From: Lachnospiraceae bacterium UBA3850
GTDB taxonomy: Bacteria; Bacillota; Clostridia; Lachnospirales; Lachnospiraceae
Direction of reading: 5' to 3'
Assembly (NCBI GenBank): GCA_002392655.1
Contig: DGHK01000051.1
Coordinates: 40,505 to 104,504 of the forward strand
DNA: 64,000 nt
Below the pieces are notes generated by a model. That model was not told the DNA's origin. It did no database searches and saw only the letters and a program-made list of their open reading frames with translations. The position numbers were made by a program, and so were the translations under genes. The first letter of the stretch is position 1; the number at the start of each line of letters is the position of its first letter. Of the stretch, positions 19,801 to 27,770 are shown in pieces.

Positions 19801-21190
19801 CGAAGAGGCGAAAGTAGTTACTCAGAATAGAATCTCAAAACTTCTCGACAGTAGAAAGACCTGCTTTATTATAATAATAGTTGTATCGTGTATATTCCTG
19901 TTTTCAGCAATGCCAGGACTCTGGGTTCAGGATGATGTGGCACGAGTGATGTATTCTGTTAAGAATAATGCTCCGAGTGACTGGGATACATATGGATATT
20001 ATTTATATGTTTATATAACAACCATAGGTGGAAGATTCCAGTTTGGTGCAAATGTTGTACAGACTGTTATATGGATTCTTATAAATGGATATATACTAAA
20101 GAGTCTTGAATCATTTAGTATAAGGTCCATGAAGATATATACTGTGCTTATGACACTTGCTGTTACACCTATGCTTTACCTCAGTGTAATGTATAAGGAT
20201 AGTGTATTCTCGATGGGTGTGCTTGCACTTGCGGCTGGAATCTTTACGATAATAAAGAATAATAAGGTCGCAGGTAGAGATATCCTCATTCTGGGCGGAG
20301 CATCACTTTTTGCTACTTTATGCAGACATGGTGGAGCAGTTGCAGTAGTAATAGGACTTGGTGGACTCGGCATATATCTGATAAAAACAAACAAGGCTTT
20401 GATTAAGAAGTATGTAATTATACCAGTAGTGCATATACTTGCATATGTTTTAGTTTATTTAGTTTTGTTTAATGCAATGGATGTAGAAAAAGTTCCTGCA
20501 TATGTTAAGTATGGAACTCCGCTCTCTATAATCAGTGCGGCGGCAGCTGAAAAGGTAGAGTTTGACGAAGAAGATATAAAACAGCTTGAAGAAGTAATGC
20601 CTGTTTCAGACTGGGCAATCTGCTATGATAAGTACTGGGCAGATGGAATTTCCAGACCTTGGGGATTCATTGGACCGGATAATTTGTTTAAAATGAATGA
20701 GCTGATAGAAGAGGATGAATATGGTTCATTTATACTTGAGCTTAATCTTAAGCTTTTGTTAAAGCATCCTGTCATATGGTCTGAGGCATTTCTTGGAATG
20801 TCAAATGATGTGTGGTCTATATCAAGACCTGCAGATATGGTTGAATATTATATGCCGGTAAGTGAAATTGCGAAGATTCCGAAGGATAGTAACATCGATT
20901 ATAGTGGTTTGTATCATATAACAAATCCGATATCAAGATTCTATAATTATGTACCTTGGCTTCACAGTGCATTCCTGAGGGGAGGACTAAGTCTGTTTAT
21001 CTGTCTGCTTGGAGTTGCAGTACTGTTTATAAAAAAGAAAAAGAGATATATACTCTGTATCCTTGGAGTATTGGTTTATTCGGCTGTTCTGATGCTTGCT
21101 ATACCTGCTCCTGATGCGAGGTATGTACTTCCGATACTCGAGGTTGTGATTTTTATGGTGGCCTTCTTATGCAAAAAAGAACAAGTTTAA
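16838..21190 (+). CDS. YfhO-family membrane protein fused to a second GT-C-like (DUF6020-type) membrane domain
   Basis: The protein has 1450 residues, far longer than a normal YfhO (about 850-900). Residues 1-860 form a YfhO unit: PFGDNFPLLGNG after the first helix, about a dozen helices, FHGFHYQWQVPNRFSSF, then an extracellular beta-rich region and a closing helix. Residues about 870-1450 form another multi-helix unit with MPGLWVQDDVARV, SVMYKDSVFS and PAPDARYVLP, features I associate with DUF6020-type GT-C-like proteins. A YfhO unit is thought to use polyprenyl-phosphate-linked sugar outside the cell; the second unit may be another such transferase or a polymerase. The end overlaps the next YfhO gene by 22 nt. 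The DUF6020 label is from memory and less sure. Confidence 0.75.
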   Translation: MSTSYTKKIQRFITENYTYLVVILIATILMIAALIIDKAEPFGDNFPLLGNGFIQDYSQFVNSVKQVKSGNFFSFLEYGVGLTFDNYGMKTYSATFLLLRPWLYIIYYFVPESLFLPVFFMYYYFNYLIAGLVIIYYLTHRRNGRVMDKKDPRLIVFGLAYGMSAYTISFFIYYFRYMIYAPIIFLGIEKLIYDKKVKLYIFTLAYFMATEAYYAFILCIFAAMYFLVQKHGSFKEFFKNSVRFGISSICAAGLSAAFLIPYFIRTRYSPYGEFDGAAPSFFKWFGSILAPLSEFRVAKDGMTTSSIEYRANIYCGIFVLLLVPVYLMLKDIDIGTRIKNMVLLLVIYIGFDNQLFNFIFHGFHYQWQVPNRFSSFFVFMLIVMAYDCVLRFDSLKKKNLLAGVCCSAVLLLIAYITNIGNPEIPDNSAKCYLLSFVFLGLYLICFTLYALGKLNGKKKAALFVIAAIEIVISSVPTLKTSLSYDGSKAEFDYIEKMEALAERNPLMMEPYSITERPGETFDQNISYMTGTHSLSFYTSSSYSQHFDLFYRWGMLFSKNITYYSTGSPLADMMLHVRYHTVNSDKYETISPYIPIDQEDNIVLYENPFYLPLGVVIDSNILDEWNKKAESYTNFDGAFDRDNAFSAAFGTGDIYDSIDISRIYSEEELGDEGNYYMVEEDSEGNALYTFYLNSDVSGAIYMQIAQAPEYIGAAVDGEAGVLYYYVPQTINLHEYDDVKLARWNVSNFTALYNILSRNTMTDQYYSDNTIGGNVVMPESGMLYLAMPNIPGFKAYVDGKETEIKSYMDGIGLQLSPGEHRVELSYIPDGVVTGWQITIITALIMLIAYMLMLKKKPDFEIDSSKIKRRVGLVYMILALLPLPIIFDGSKNYAYENIWLLILVTLILMFRKKDSLGKLTDRGKMLTVLFSGLFLLMLPITDLIKGTALTETSTIFSIWKWIVYLPVSIISVGYTIGRLFLSIYKDRVIEGEEAKVVTQNRISKLLDSRKTCFIIIIVVSCIFLFSAMPGLWVQDDVARVMYSVKNNAPSDWDTYGYYLYVYITTIGGRFQFGANVVQTVIWILINGYILKSLESFSIRSMKIYTVLMTLAVTPMLYLSVMYKDSVFSMGVLALAAGIFTIIKNNKVAGRDILILGGASLFATLCRHGGAVAVVIGLGGLGIYLIKTNKALIKKYVIIPVVHILAYVLVYLVLFNAMDVEKVPAYVKYGTPLSIISAAAAEKVEFDEEDIKQLEEVMPVSDWAICYDKYWADGISRPWGFIGPDNLFKMNELIEEDEYGSFILELNLKLLLKHPVIWSEAFLGMSNDVWSISRPADMVEYYMPVSEIAKIPKDSNIDYSGLYHITNPISRFYNYVPWLHSAFLRGGLSLFICLLGVAVLFIKKKKRYILCILGVLVYSAVLMLAIPAPDARYVLPILEVVIFMVAFLCKKEQV

Positions 21191-23754
21191 TATCTTTCTT
21201 AATAGTGTTTTTATTCCTGACTATAAGCTTTGCCATAATCGGTATAAAGCCTTTCGGAAACAGGTTCATACTGCTCGGAGACAGCTACGAGCAGTATGTG
21301 CCTTTTTTCAGTCTCTTCAGGGATAAGACTCTGGGACTGGGAAGTATCGACTCTATACACGACCTCTTTTATTCCTGGAAGGTTGGACTCGGAACAAATT
21401 ATCTGCTCCTGTTCTTTTATTATCTGGCAAGTCCATTTAGTCTGCTTCTTCTTTTTGTATCAAAGAGTGGGATAGTAGGTGCGCTTACTGTTGTAATCAT
21501 ACTGAAGATAGCACTTTCTGCGGCGTCCTTTTCCTATTATCTGTCTAAGAAGGAAAGCTTCCCGATGAGCGGCCTGTTTACTGTCGCACTTTCCATAGGA
21601 TATTCACTTAGTGGATTTGTATGTGGCTATTTCTGGAATGTTATGTGGCTTGACAGCCTGATCATGTTCCCGATAGTTCTTTTGGGACTGGAGAAGCTTC
21701 TTAAGGGTGAGAGACCTTTTATGTATATCCTGTCACTCAGTCTTACTATATATCTGAATTTCTATATGGCATTTATGATATGTATATTCCTTGTCATATA
21801 TACTTTGTTCTGGAAGTATACTTCTGTTAAGGAGTTTGGCAGAAGCTTCTTAACCTTTGCTCTTAGTTCAATTCTTGCAGCCGGAATGACGGCAATTTCT
21901 CTTTTTGTTACTTATTTTGGAATATCAGGAACGGAAACAGCCGGTTTTTCTGCCCCTTCCTTTGGATTCTTCGGAAATATATTTAAGGTCTTCAGAAATG
22001 CATTTTATCTGACTAAGCCGGTAGTCACGGAGAGATATAACGGAGTAGCTAACATCTATTGTGGAAGCCTCATCATACTTCTGTTTTTTATATATTTTAT
22101 CTCATCAGGTATAAGTCTCTCTGACAGACTGAGACGTCTGGGGATGCTGCTTATCCTTGTTGTCAGTATGAATGAAAAGGTACTAAACTATATATGGCAC
22201 GGTTTCCATGAGCAGTTTCTTATTCCGAACAGATTTTCCTTTATTTATATATTCCTGATACTTTGCGTGGGATATGATGCGATAGGCTCTAAGAATTCAG
22301 AATACAGGGTAAGTCTGGCAAGAATATGTATCGGAGGAAGTTTTGCTGTGATTTTCCCTTGTCTATGCTTCTTCTTTGTTGACCTCGATGCATTTATGAA
22401 TAGCACCACGGTTATTCTGGTAAATATAATACTAATTATTATTTATTCATTTATGCTGATTTTCGGATTATTCAGAAAGAAGCATTTCAGTAAAGTCATA
22501 GCGGCTGTGTCAGTTTTGACTATGGTGGAGATATTATCAAATGCTTATATAAGCTACGACAAAAACTCCTACACTGTAGATGAAAAAGCTATAGAGGCGA
22601 TGACAGATTATATGGAGCAGTATCATTCGGAAAAACCGGATACTTTCTACAGGGTAGAGATACTGAATCCTTCTATATCAAATGAAGCTACATTCCAGGG
22701 ACTTAATAATGCAGATACATTTTGTTCGACTATATATGGTGACAGTGTTTATACTATGATGGACATGGGCTTCAGCTACCGTAATAACGAATTTATGTAT
22801 CAGGGCTATAACCCATTTACCAGTTCTCTTCTGGGAGTAAGGAATCATTACTATACAGTGGATAATCAGGTATATATGGAGGAAAATCCACAGGCTCTTC
22901 CAATAGGATTTGCTGCTAAGAATGGTACGCTTTCCTATACACCGAGCAAAGAGATAGATCCTCCTTCAAATGTAAACAGTATGGCTTCTTTGATGACAGG
23001 AAGTGATGCTGAGATAATGAAGGATGTTACCGGACAGGTTACATATGAGAATTTCTACTGCGATGTAAAAGAAAGTGTATCGAAGAAGAATTCAGTTCTT
23101 ATTACACCGAATTCATCTGAAGATGCAGCTTTTGTTATGGAATATACGACAGAAGAAAGCGGACAGTATTATATATATCTGGCGGCTACGGATGCTAAAA
23201 GTGTCAGCGTTATTCTGGATGGACAGCTCTATCTGGAAGGCAAAATAATAAATGGCTGGCTGGCGTTACCCGAGCTTGATAAGGGTGTTATAATAGATAT
23301 ATATTTTGAGACCGATACTGAGACATCTCTTGTATGGTATTTCAGCAGATTTGATGTGGAGACATCTGATGCCGTTCTGGGATTCCTTAGTGAAAATGGT
23401 CTGCATGTTACTTCCTACAGCGAGGGGACGATTGATGCAAGAGCTGATATAGGGGAGAATGAGATGCTCGTAACAACCATCCCCTATGACAAGGGCTGGA
23501 AGGTATATGATAACGGAGAGAGAGTTGAGACTGTTCCTGTACTTAGGGGATTTACAGGCATCAGTCTGACTGAAGGAGAGCATAATCTCAGATTTGAGTA
23601 TACTCCGCAAGGATTTACCATGGGACTTGTGATCATGATTGTTTCATGGGCTATATTTTTTGCTTTGTTATGGGATGTCAGAAGAAAGAGTGGTTCGGAA
23701 GTGAAGGAAGACGACACTTTGGCCACTGAAACGGAGGTTGCAGATGGGGAGTGA
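21169..23754 (+). CDS. YfhO-family membrane glycosyltransferase-like protein
   Basis: The 861-residue protein is full length for the family. It starts with a helix and IKPFGNRFILLGDSYEQY, has about a dozen helices with WHGFHEQFLIPNRFSF near residue 345, an extracellular region (about residues 460-800) including GEHNLRFEYTPQGF, and a final helix near 810-830 followed by an acidic cytoplasmic tail. In Bacillus and Listeria YfhO acts with CsbB- and GtcA-type proteins to glycosylate lipoteichoic acid. It is probably a paralogue of the first half of the preceding gene. Confidence 0.85.
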   Translation: MQKRTSLISFLIVFLFLTISFAIIGIKPFGNRFILLGDSYEQYVPFFSLFRDKTLGLGSIDSIHDLFYSWKVGLGTNYLLLFFYYLASPFSLLLLFVSKSGIVGALTVVIILKIALSAASFSYYLSKKESFPMSGLFTVALSIGYSLSGFVCGYFWNVMWLDSLIMFPIVLLGLEKLLKGERPFMYILSLSLTIYLNFYMAFMICIFLVIYTLFWKYTSVKEFGRSFLTFALSSILAAGMTAISLFVTYFGISGTETAGFSAPSFGFFGNIFKVFRNAFYLTKPVVTERYNGVANIYCGSLIILLFFIYFISSGISLSDRLRRLGMLLILVVSMNEKVLNYIWHGFHEQFLIPNRFSFIYIFLILCVGYDAIGSKNSEYRVSLARICIGGSFAVIFPCLCFFFVDLDAFMNSTTVILVNIILIIIYSFMLIFGLFRKKHFSKVIAAVSVLTMVEILSNAYISYDKNSYTVDEKAIEAMTDYMEQYHSEKPDTFYRVEILNPSISNEATFQGLNNADTFCSTIYGDSVYTMMDMGFSYRNNEFMYQGYNPFTSSLLGVRNHYYTVDNQVYMEENPQALPIGFAAKNGTLSYTPSKEIDPPSNVNSMASLMTGSDAEIMKDVTGQVTYENFYCDVKESVSKKNSVLITPNSSEDAAFVMEYTTEESGQYYIYLAATDAKSVSVILDGQLYLEGKIINGWLALPELDKGVIIDIYFETDTETSLVWYFSRFDVETSDAVLGFLSENGLHVTSYSEGTIDARADIGENEMLVTTIPYDKGWKVYDNGERVETVPVLRGFTGISLTEGEHNLRFEYTPQGFTMGLVIMIVSWAIFFALLWDVRRKSGSEVKEDDTLATETEVADGE

Positions 23755-24253
23755 CTATTATTCTGATAATGAGAATATAGAACAGGGTCCGGTGGATCCG
23801 GATGCAAGTGATTATGGGGGCAGCTATTATGAGGTCAAAGAAAAGCCTACCAGAACAGAGTTCTACAGAGCACCTGAGCAAAAGGGGCAGAGAACTATGA
23901 TCATTGTCCTGGGTGTTTTTCTGTTTATTATCTGCTTAGTTGATTTTTTCAGACTTGGCTATATACACGATCATACAGAGGGAGAAAACCTGGATTCTTA
24001 TTACAACACGATGATTGCATTTATTTTTGCACTGGTCCTGATTGAGGTTGCAGTGATCATATGGGGAAATGAGATAACGACTATTATAGGTTGTATAACC
24101 GGAATCATTGCTGTTTATCTGGGACTACATTACTTTAATGGATTTACAGTATTTCCCATAGGAGTTGTTCCTATGATATGTATGGCGCTTCAGTTTAATG
24201 AGGCTCAGGCTATAACAGGCAGGTACAAAAGAAAGCATTCGGGCAGAGAATGA
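23744..24253 (+). CDS. Uncharacterised four-helix membrane protein
   Basis: The protein has 169 residues from the ATG at 23744, chosen because GGAGG ends 6 nt upstream; a TTG at 23738 is not needed. The first 50 residues are acidic and tyrosine-rich (cytoplasmic). Four hydrophobic segments follow at about residues 51-74, 84-107, 109-130 and 134-152, ending in a basic tail. The start overlaps the end of the YfhO gene by 11 nt, so the two are coupled. The size and four helices are like GtcA flippases, but no GtcA sequence signature was recognised, so function is unknown. Confidence 0.6.
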   Translation: MGSDYYSDNENIEQGPVDPDASDYGGSYYEVKEKPTRTEFYRAPEQKGQRTMIIVLGVFLFIICLVDFFRLGYIHDHTEGENLDSYYNTMIAFIFALVLIEVAVIIWGNEITTIIGCITGIIAVYLGLHYFNGFTVFPIGVVPMICMALQFNEAQAITGRYKRKHSGRE

Positions 24254-24258
24254 TAAAG

Positions 24259-24287
24259 TTGTAGAAATATCTTATTTTTGGTAAAAT
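24259..24287 (+). promoter_or_regulatory. Promoter for the TM2/asp23-nusB cluster
   Basis: TTGTAG at 24259-24264, a 17-nt spacer and TAAAAT at 24282-24287 with a TG-n extension (TGGTAAAAT). It lies right after the last glycan-operon gene and separates the two transcription units. Confidence 0.6.
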
Positions 24288-24304
24288 ACAAAAGGGTGAT
24301 TTTT

Positions 24305-24532
24305 ATGTTAAAGAAGAACAGAACTTTAGCCGGTATACTCGCATTTTTTCTGGGTACCATCGGCATTCATCAATTTTATATGGGGAACATTAAAAAAGGG
24401 ATTTTGTATCTGCTCTTTTTCTGGACAGGTGTGCCTACGGTTCTGGGGATAATGGATGGAGCTGTTTACCTGACAGAGGATGATGAGACTGAGACAGCTG
24501 CAGGAAAGAATGCTGCAGATGCTAAAGCCTGA
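24305..24532 (+). CDS. TM2-domain small membrane protein
   Basis: The 75-residue protein starts at ATG 24305 with AAAGGGTGA upstream; a TTG at 24278 overlaps the promoter and is rejected. It has the TM2 pattern: LAGILAFFLGTIGIHQFYMGN, a short turn, then ILYLLFFWTGVPTVLGIMDGA and an acidic tail. TM2 proteins are two-helix proteins of unclear role in bacteria. It lies just ahead of the Asp23 gene. Confidence 0.8.
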   Translation: MLKKNRTLAGILAFFLGTIGIHQFYMGNIKKGILYLLFFWTGVPTVLGIMDGAVYLTEDDETETAAGKNAADAKA

Positions 24533-24557
24533 CATTAACTATACGGAGGAAAAGAAA

Positions 24558-24935
24558 TTGGCAGAGAAAGAAAAGGAAACAAAAATAGTAATAGACGAAG
24601 AGAGTGCAGGCGTGATTCAGATAGCGGATGATGTAATTGCCAGTATAGTAGGACTTGCCGTTACTGAGGTTGACGGAGTTTCCAAACTTACCGGCGGTGC
24701 GTCAAGAGACCTTATAGCGAAGCTCGGAAAGAAGAGCCTTGCTAATGGAGTCAGAGTGATGGTTGAGGGTCATCTGATCAAGGTTGATATATCTGTTGTT
24801 GTTAAGTTTGGTTACAACATAGTAAATGTATCTCATGAGATACAGGATAAGGTAAAGAGTACACTTGCTACAATGACAGGGCTTGAATGCAAGACTGTAA
24901 ATGTAAGAGTATCAAGTGTTGATTTTGGAGACTGA
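24558..24935 (+). CDS. Asp23/Gls24-family envelope stress protein
   Basis: The 125-residue protein starts at TTG 24558, supported by GGAGGA 7 nt upstream; a longer reading frame begins inside the previous gene without a site. It has the Asp23 (DUF322) fold: GVIQIADDVIASIVGLAV, EVDGV, then a C-terminal beta-alpha region with VNVSHEIQDKV and VNVRVSSVDF. It is the usual first gene before nusB in Clostridia. Its role is in cell-envelope homeostasis; molecular function is not settled. Confidence 0.85.
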   Translation: MAEKEKETKIVIDEESAGVIQIADDVIASIVGLAVTEVDGVSKLTGGASRDLIAKLGKKSLANGVRVMVEGHLIKVDISVVVKFGYNIVNVSHEIQDKVKSTLATMTGLECKTVNVRVSSVDFGD

Positions 24936-24937
24936 TC

Positions 24938-25330
24938 ATGACCAGACACGAACTTAGAGAATCGATATTCAAGAATATATTTCAACTTCCTTTTTATGAG
25001 GATGATATTCCCGAGCTGGATGCAGAAGAGGATATGGACTGCTCTGAAGAGGACAGGCAATATATAAACACCAAGGTAGCTCTTATAAAGGAGAATATCA
25101 AGGATATAGATGAAACGATAGAAAAGTGTAGCAAGGGCTGGAAGACCAAGAGACTTGGTAAAGCAGAGCTTGCTATTCTTCGCGTTGCAGTATATGAGAT
25201 AAAGTATGACGCAGATATCCCTGATAAGGTTGCGGTAAATGAAGCTGTTGAGCTCGCGAAGGCATACTGCGATGAGAAAGCACCTGCCTTTATAAATGGT
25301 GTTTTGTCCGGACTTCTTAAGTCAGAGTAG
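24938..25330 (+). CDS. nusB: Transcription antitermination factor NusB
   Basis: The 130-residue all-helical protein shows the NusB features: R-x-x-x-F near the N-terminus, GWKTKRLGKAELAILRVAVYEI, and VAVNEAVELAKAY with FINGVL near the end. NusB with NusE binds boxA RNA during rRNA transcription. GGAG lies upstream. It sits 2 nt after asp23, followed by xseA, the standard Firmicutes order. Confidence 0.93.
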   Translation: MTRHELRESIFKNIFQLPFYEDDIPELDAEEDMDCSEEDRQYINTKVALIKENIKDIDETIEKCSKGWKTKRLGKAELAILRVAVYEIKYDADIPDKVAVNEAVELAKAYCDEKAPAFINGVLSGLLKSE

Positions 25331-25358
25331 ATACAGCTTTTATTAGAAATGGCGAAGC

Positions 25359-26546
25359 ATGAAGTACTACACTGTTGGACAGGTAAATACATATATCAAA
25401 AATTTAATATCCAGTGATTATCTGCTTAAAAATCTTGTTGTTAAGGGCGAGATATCTAACTGTAAATATCACAGCATGGGGCACATTTATTTCTCTATAA
25501 AGGATGAGAGCGGCTCCATGCCTTGTGTTATGTTCAAAGGCAGCATTCCGGCAGGGCTTAAGTTCAGGCTCGAGGACGGAATGTCTGTATACATACAAGG
25601 TTCGGTAAATGTATACGAGAGGGACGGCAGATATCAGCTGTATGCAAGGAAGATAATTCAGGATGAGAACCTAAAGGGCAAACTTTTTGCAGAGTACGAG
25701 AGGCTGAAGCAGAAGCTGAGTGATGAAGGCCTTTTTGACTTTGAGGTGAAAAAAGAGATTCCTGCTTATCCGAAGGCGGTTGGAATAGTTACTGCAAAAA
25801 CCGGAGCGGCCATACAGGATATAATGAATATAGCCAGAAGGAGAAATCCTTATGTTCAGCTGGTTCTTTATCCTGCGAAGGTGCAGGGCGAAGGAGCGGC
25901 TGAGACCATAGCCAGAGGAATAGAGGTCCTGGATGCTATGGGATTGGACACTATCATAATAGGTCGTGGCGGTGGCTCGATAGAGGATCTCTGGGCCTTC
26001 AATGAAGAGATAGTTGCTAGGGCTATATATGCCGCAAAGACACCTATCATTTCCGGTACAGGACATGAGGTTGATAATACTATAGCGGACTATGTTTCCG
26101 ATAAGAGGGCACCTACCCCGTCAGCAGCGGCAGAGTTAGCCATCCCTGATATTATGTCAACCATTAATAGATTTAATGCTTTGAAAAATGAAATGAACAG
26201 AGCAATGAAGTCCAGACTTAATGAGACAGCACTTAGACTTGAGGGAATAAGAAACCGGCTTGAAGCTCGCAGTCCTGAGAAACTTCTTCGAGACAGACAG
26301 CAGTATCTGGCAGGACTTTCTGACAGGCTTGGTTATCTCATGGATAATAAGCTGAGTACTTATACAAACAGACTTGGCGTTCTTATCGCGAGACTCGATG
26401 GTCTGTCACCTACAGCAAAGCTTAAGAACGGCTTTGGATATCTCGAAGCAAAAGGAAAACCGCTTGAATCTGTGAATGATGTGAGTTCAGGAGAGGAGAT
26501 TCGAATCACGATTCACGATGGTGATATATCGACAGTTGTTCGGTGA
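25359..26546 (+). CDS. xseA: Exodeoxyribonuclease VII large subunit
   Basis: The 395-residue protein has an N-terminal OB-fold (about residues 1-100, YTVGQVNTYIKN and VKGEISNCK), the catalytic core with TAKTGAAIQDI, IIIGRGGGSIEDLWAFNEE, ISGTGHEVDNTIADYVSDKRAPTPSAAAEL, and a helical C-terminal arm. It pairs with XseB to degrade single-stranded DNA. It is slightly shorter than the E. coli protein (456) but normal for Clostridia. Confidence 0.94.
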   Translation: MKYYTVGQVNTYIKNLISSDYLLKNLVVKGEISNCKYHSMGHIYFSIKDESGSMPCVMFKGSIPAGLKFRLEDGMSVYIQGSVNVYERDGRYQLYARKIIQDENLKGKLFAEYERLKQKLSDEGLFDFEVKKEIPAYPKAVGIVTAKTGAAIQDIMNIARRRNPYVQLVLYPAKVQGEGAAETIARGIEVLDAMGLDTIIIGRGGGSIEDLWAFNEEIVARAIYAAKTPIISGTGHEVDNTIADYVSDKRAPTPSAAAELAIPDIMSTINRFNALKNEMNRAMKSRLNETALRLEGIRNRLEARSPEKLLRDRQQYLAGLSDRLGYLMDNKLSTYTNRLGVLIARLDGLSPTAKLKNGFGYLEAKGKPLESVNDVSSGEEIRITIHDGDISTVVR

Positions 26547-26614
26547 TTTTATTAAATAGCGAGGCATAAGAAAAGAAATATAATCCGATAATATATATGG
26601 ATGTGGAGAAATAT

Positions 26615-26827
26615 ATGGCAGAAAAAAAGAATGAAAAAAAAGAAGATGCATTTGATGTCGAGAAGGCACTTGAGCGTCTGGAAGAGATAAACTCAGAACT
26701 CGGAAAATCAGGAACCTCCCTTAAAACTTCCCTTGAGCTCTATAAAGAGGGAGTGCAGCTTGCGGAGCAGTGTAAGATACATCTTGAGGGAGTAGAAAAA
26801 GAGATTAAGATTCTTTCTGAAGAATAA
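26615..26827 (+). CDS. xseB: Exodeoxyribonuclease VII small subunit
   Basis: The 70-residue protein starts at ATG 26615, with GTGGAG 6 nt upstream; an ATG at 26597 has no site. It shows the XseB pattern FDVEKALERLEEI, SLKTSLELYKEG and AEQCKIHLEGVEKEI. Forms the helical partner of XseA directly upstream. Confidence 0.9.
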   Translation: MAEKKNEKKEDAFDVEKALERLEEINSELGKSGTSLKTSLELYKEGVQLAEQCKIHLEGVEKEIKILSEE

Positions 26828-26838
26828 GGAGAGATACT

Positions 26839-27768
26839 ATGGACTATTTAGATACAATTGAGGCTACGATTAAGAGATTCCTTCCTTCGGAGGATGCACC
26901 GTCTGATATAACCAAGGCTATGAACTATGCTATAGAGGCCGGTGGAAAAAGAGTGAGACCATCTCTTGTATATCTGACTTATATGGCAGTATGTAATGGC
27001 AATGAGAGAGAGGATGCAGTAAGAGAACTGATTCTGGATCCTTTTCTTACTGCAATTGAGATGATACATACATATTCGCTTATACATGATGATCTTCCGG
27101 CTATGGATGATGATACTATGAGAAGAGGAAGACCTACAGTTCATGTTCAGTTTAGTGAGAGTACAGCAATACTTGCCGGAGATGCACTGCTCAATTATTC
27201 GATGGAAGTTACAGCTGACGCTATATGCAAGGTTGCTGATATGGTAGAGGCAGGTAAGCTTACAGCTGATGATCTGATTAATTGCTGCAGAGCTCAGCGT
27301 GTGCTTTACAAGAAGGCTGGAATAGATGGAATGATCGGAGGTCAGGGACTGGATGTCCAGTTGTCAGGTCAGATAGTTAATGATGAAGACAGAGACTATA
27401 TATACAAGAACAAAACCTGTGCTCTTATTGAGGCTTCTATCATGATGGGGGCAATAGTTGCAGGAGCTGATAAGGAGACTGTTAAGGCGCTTGAGATGGC
27501 AGGCGAAGCAATAGGTATGGCATTCCAGGTTCAGGATGATATCCTTGATATGATCGGTGATGCAGAGAAGCTGGGCAAGGAAGTTCATCAGGACGAAAGA
27601 AATCAGAAGAATACATATGTAGCAAGCTTCGGACTCGAGAAGTCTGCCGAGTATGTGGAGGATGAATCCAAGAAAGCAGTAAGGCTTATCGAGGAGAATA
27701 TAAAAGAAAGTAATTATAGAAATGAGCTCACTACTCTGGTGATGAGTCTCGTTAAAAGGGAAAGCTGA
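26839..27768 (+). CDS. ispA: Polyprenyl (farnesyl/geranyl) diphosphate synthase
   Basis: The 309-residue protein has GGKRVRPSL, the first aspartate-rich motif HDDLPAMDDD with RRGRPT, the GQGLD stretch and the second motif QVQDDILD. It condenses IPP with allylic diphosphates to C15 (possibly C20) chains for undecaprenyl and quinone synthesis. The neighbour dxs supplies IPP through the MEP pathway. AAGGAGAG lies upstream. Confidence 0.93.
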   Translation: MDYLDTIEATIKRFLPSEDAPSDITKAMNYAIEAGGKRVRPSLVYLTYMAVCNGNEREDAVRELILDPFLTAIEMIHTYSLIHDDLPAMDDDTMRRGRPTVHVQFSESTAILAGDALLNYSMEVTADAICKVADMVEAGKLTADDLINCCRAQRVLYKKAGIDGMIGGQGLDVQLSGQIVNDEDRDYIYKNKTCALIEASIMMGAIVAGADKETVKALEMAGEAIGMAFQVQDDILDMIGDAEKLGKEVHQDERNQKNTYVASFGLEKSAEYVEDESKKAVRLIEENIKESNYRNELTTLVMSLVKRES

Positions 27769-27770
27769 AA

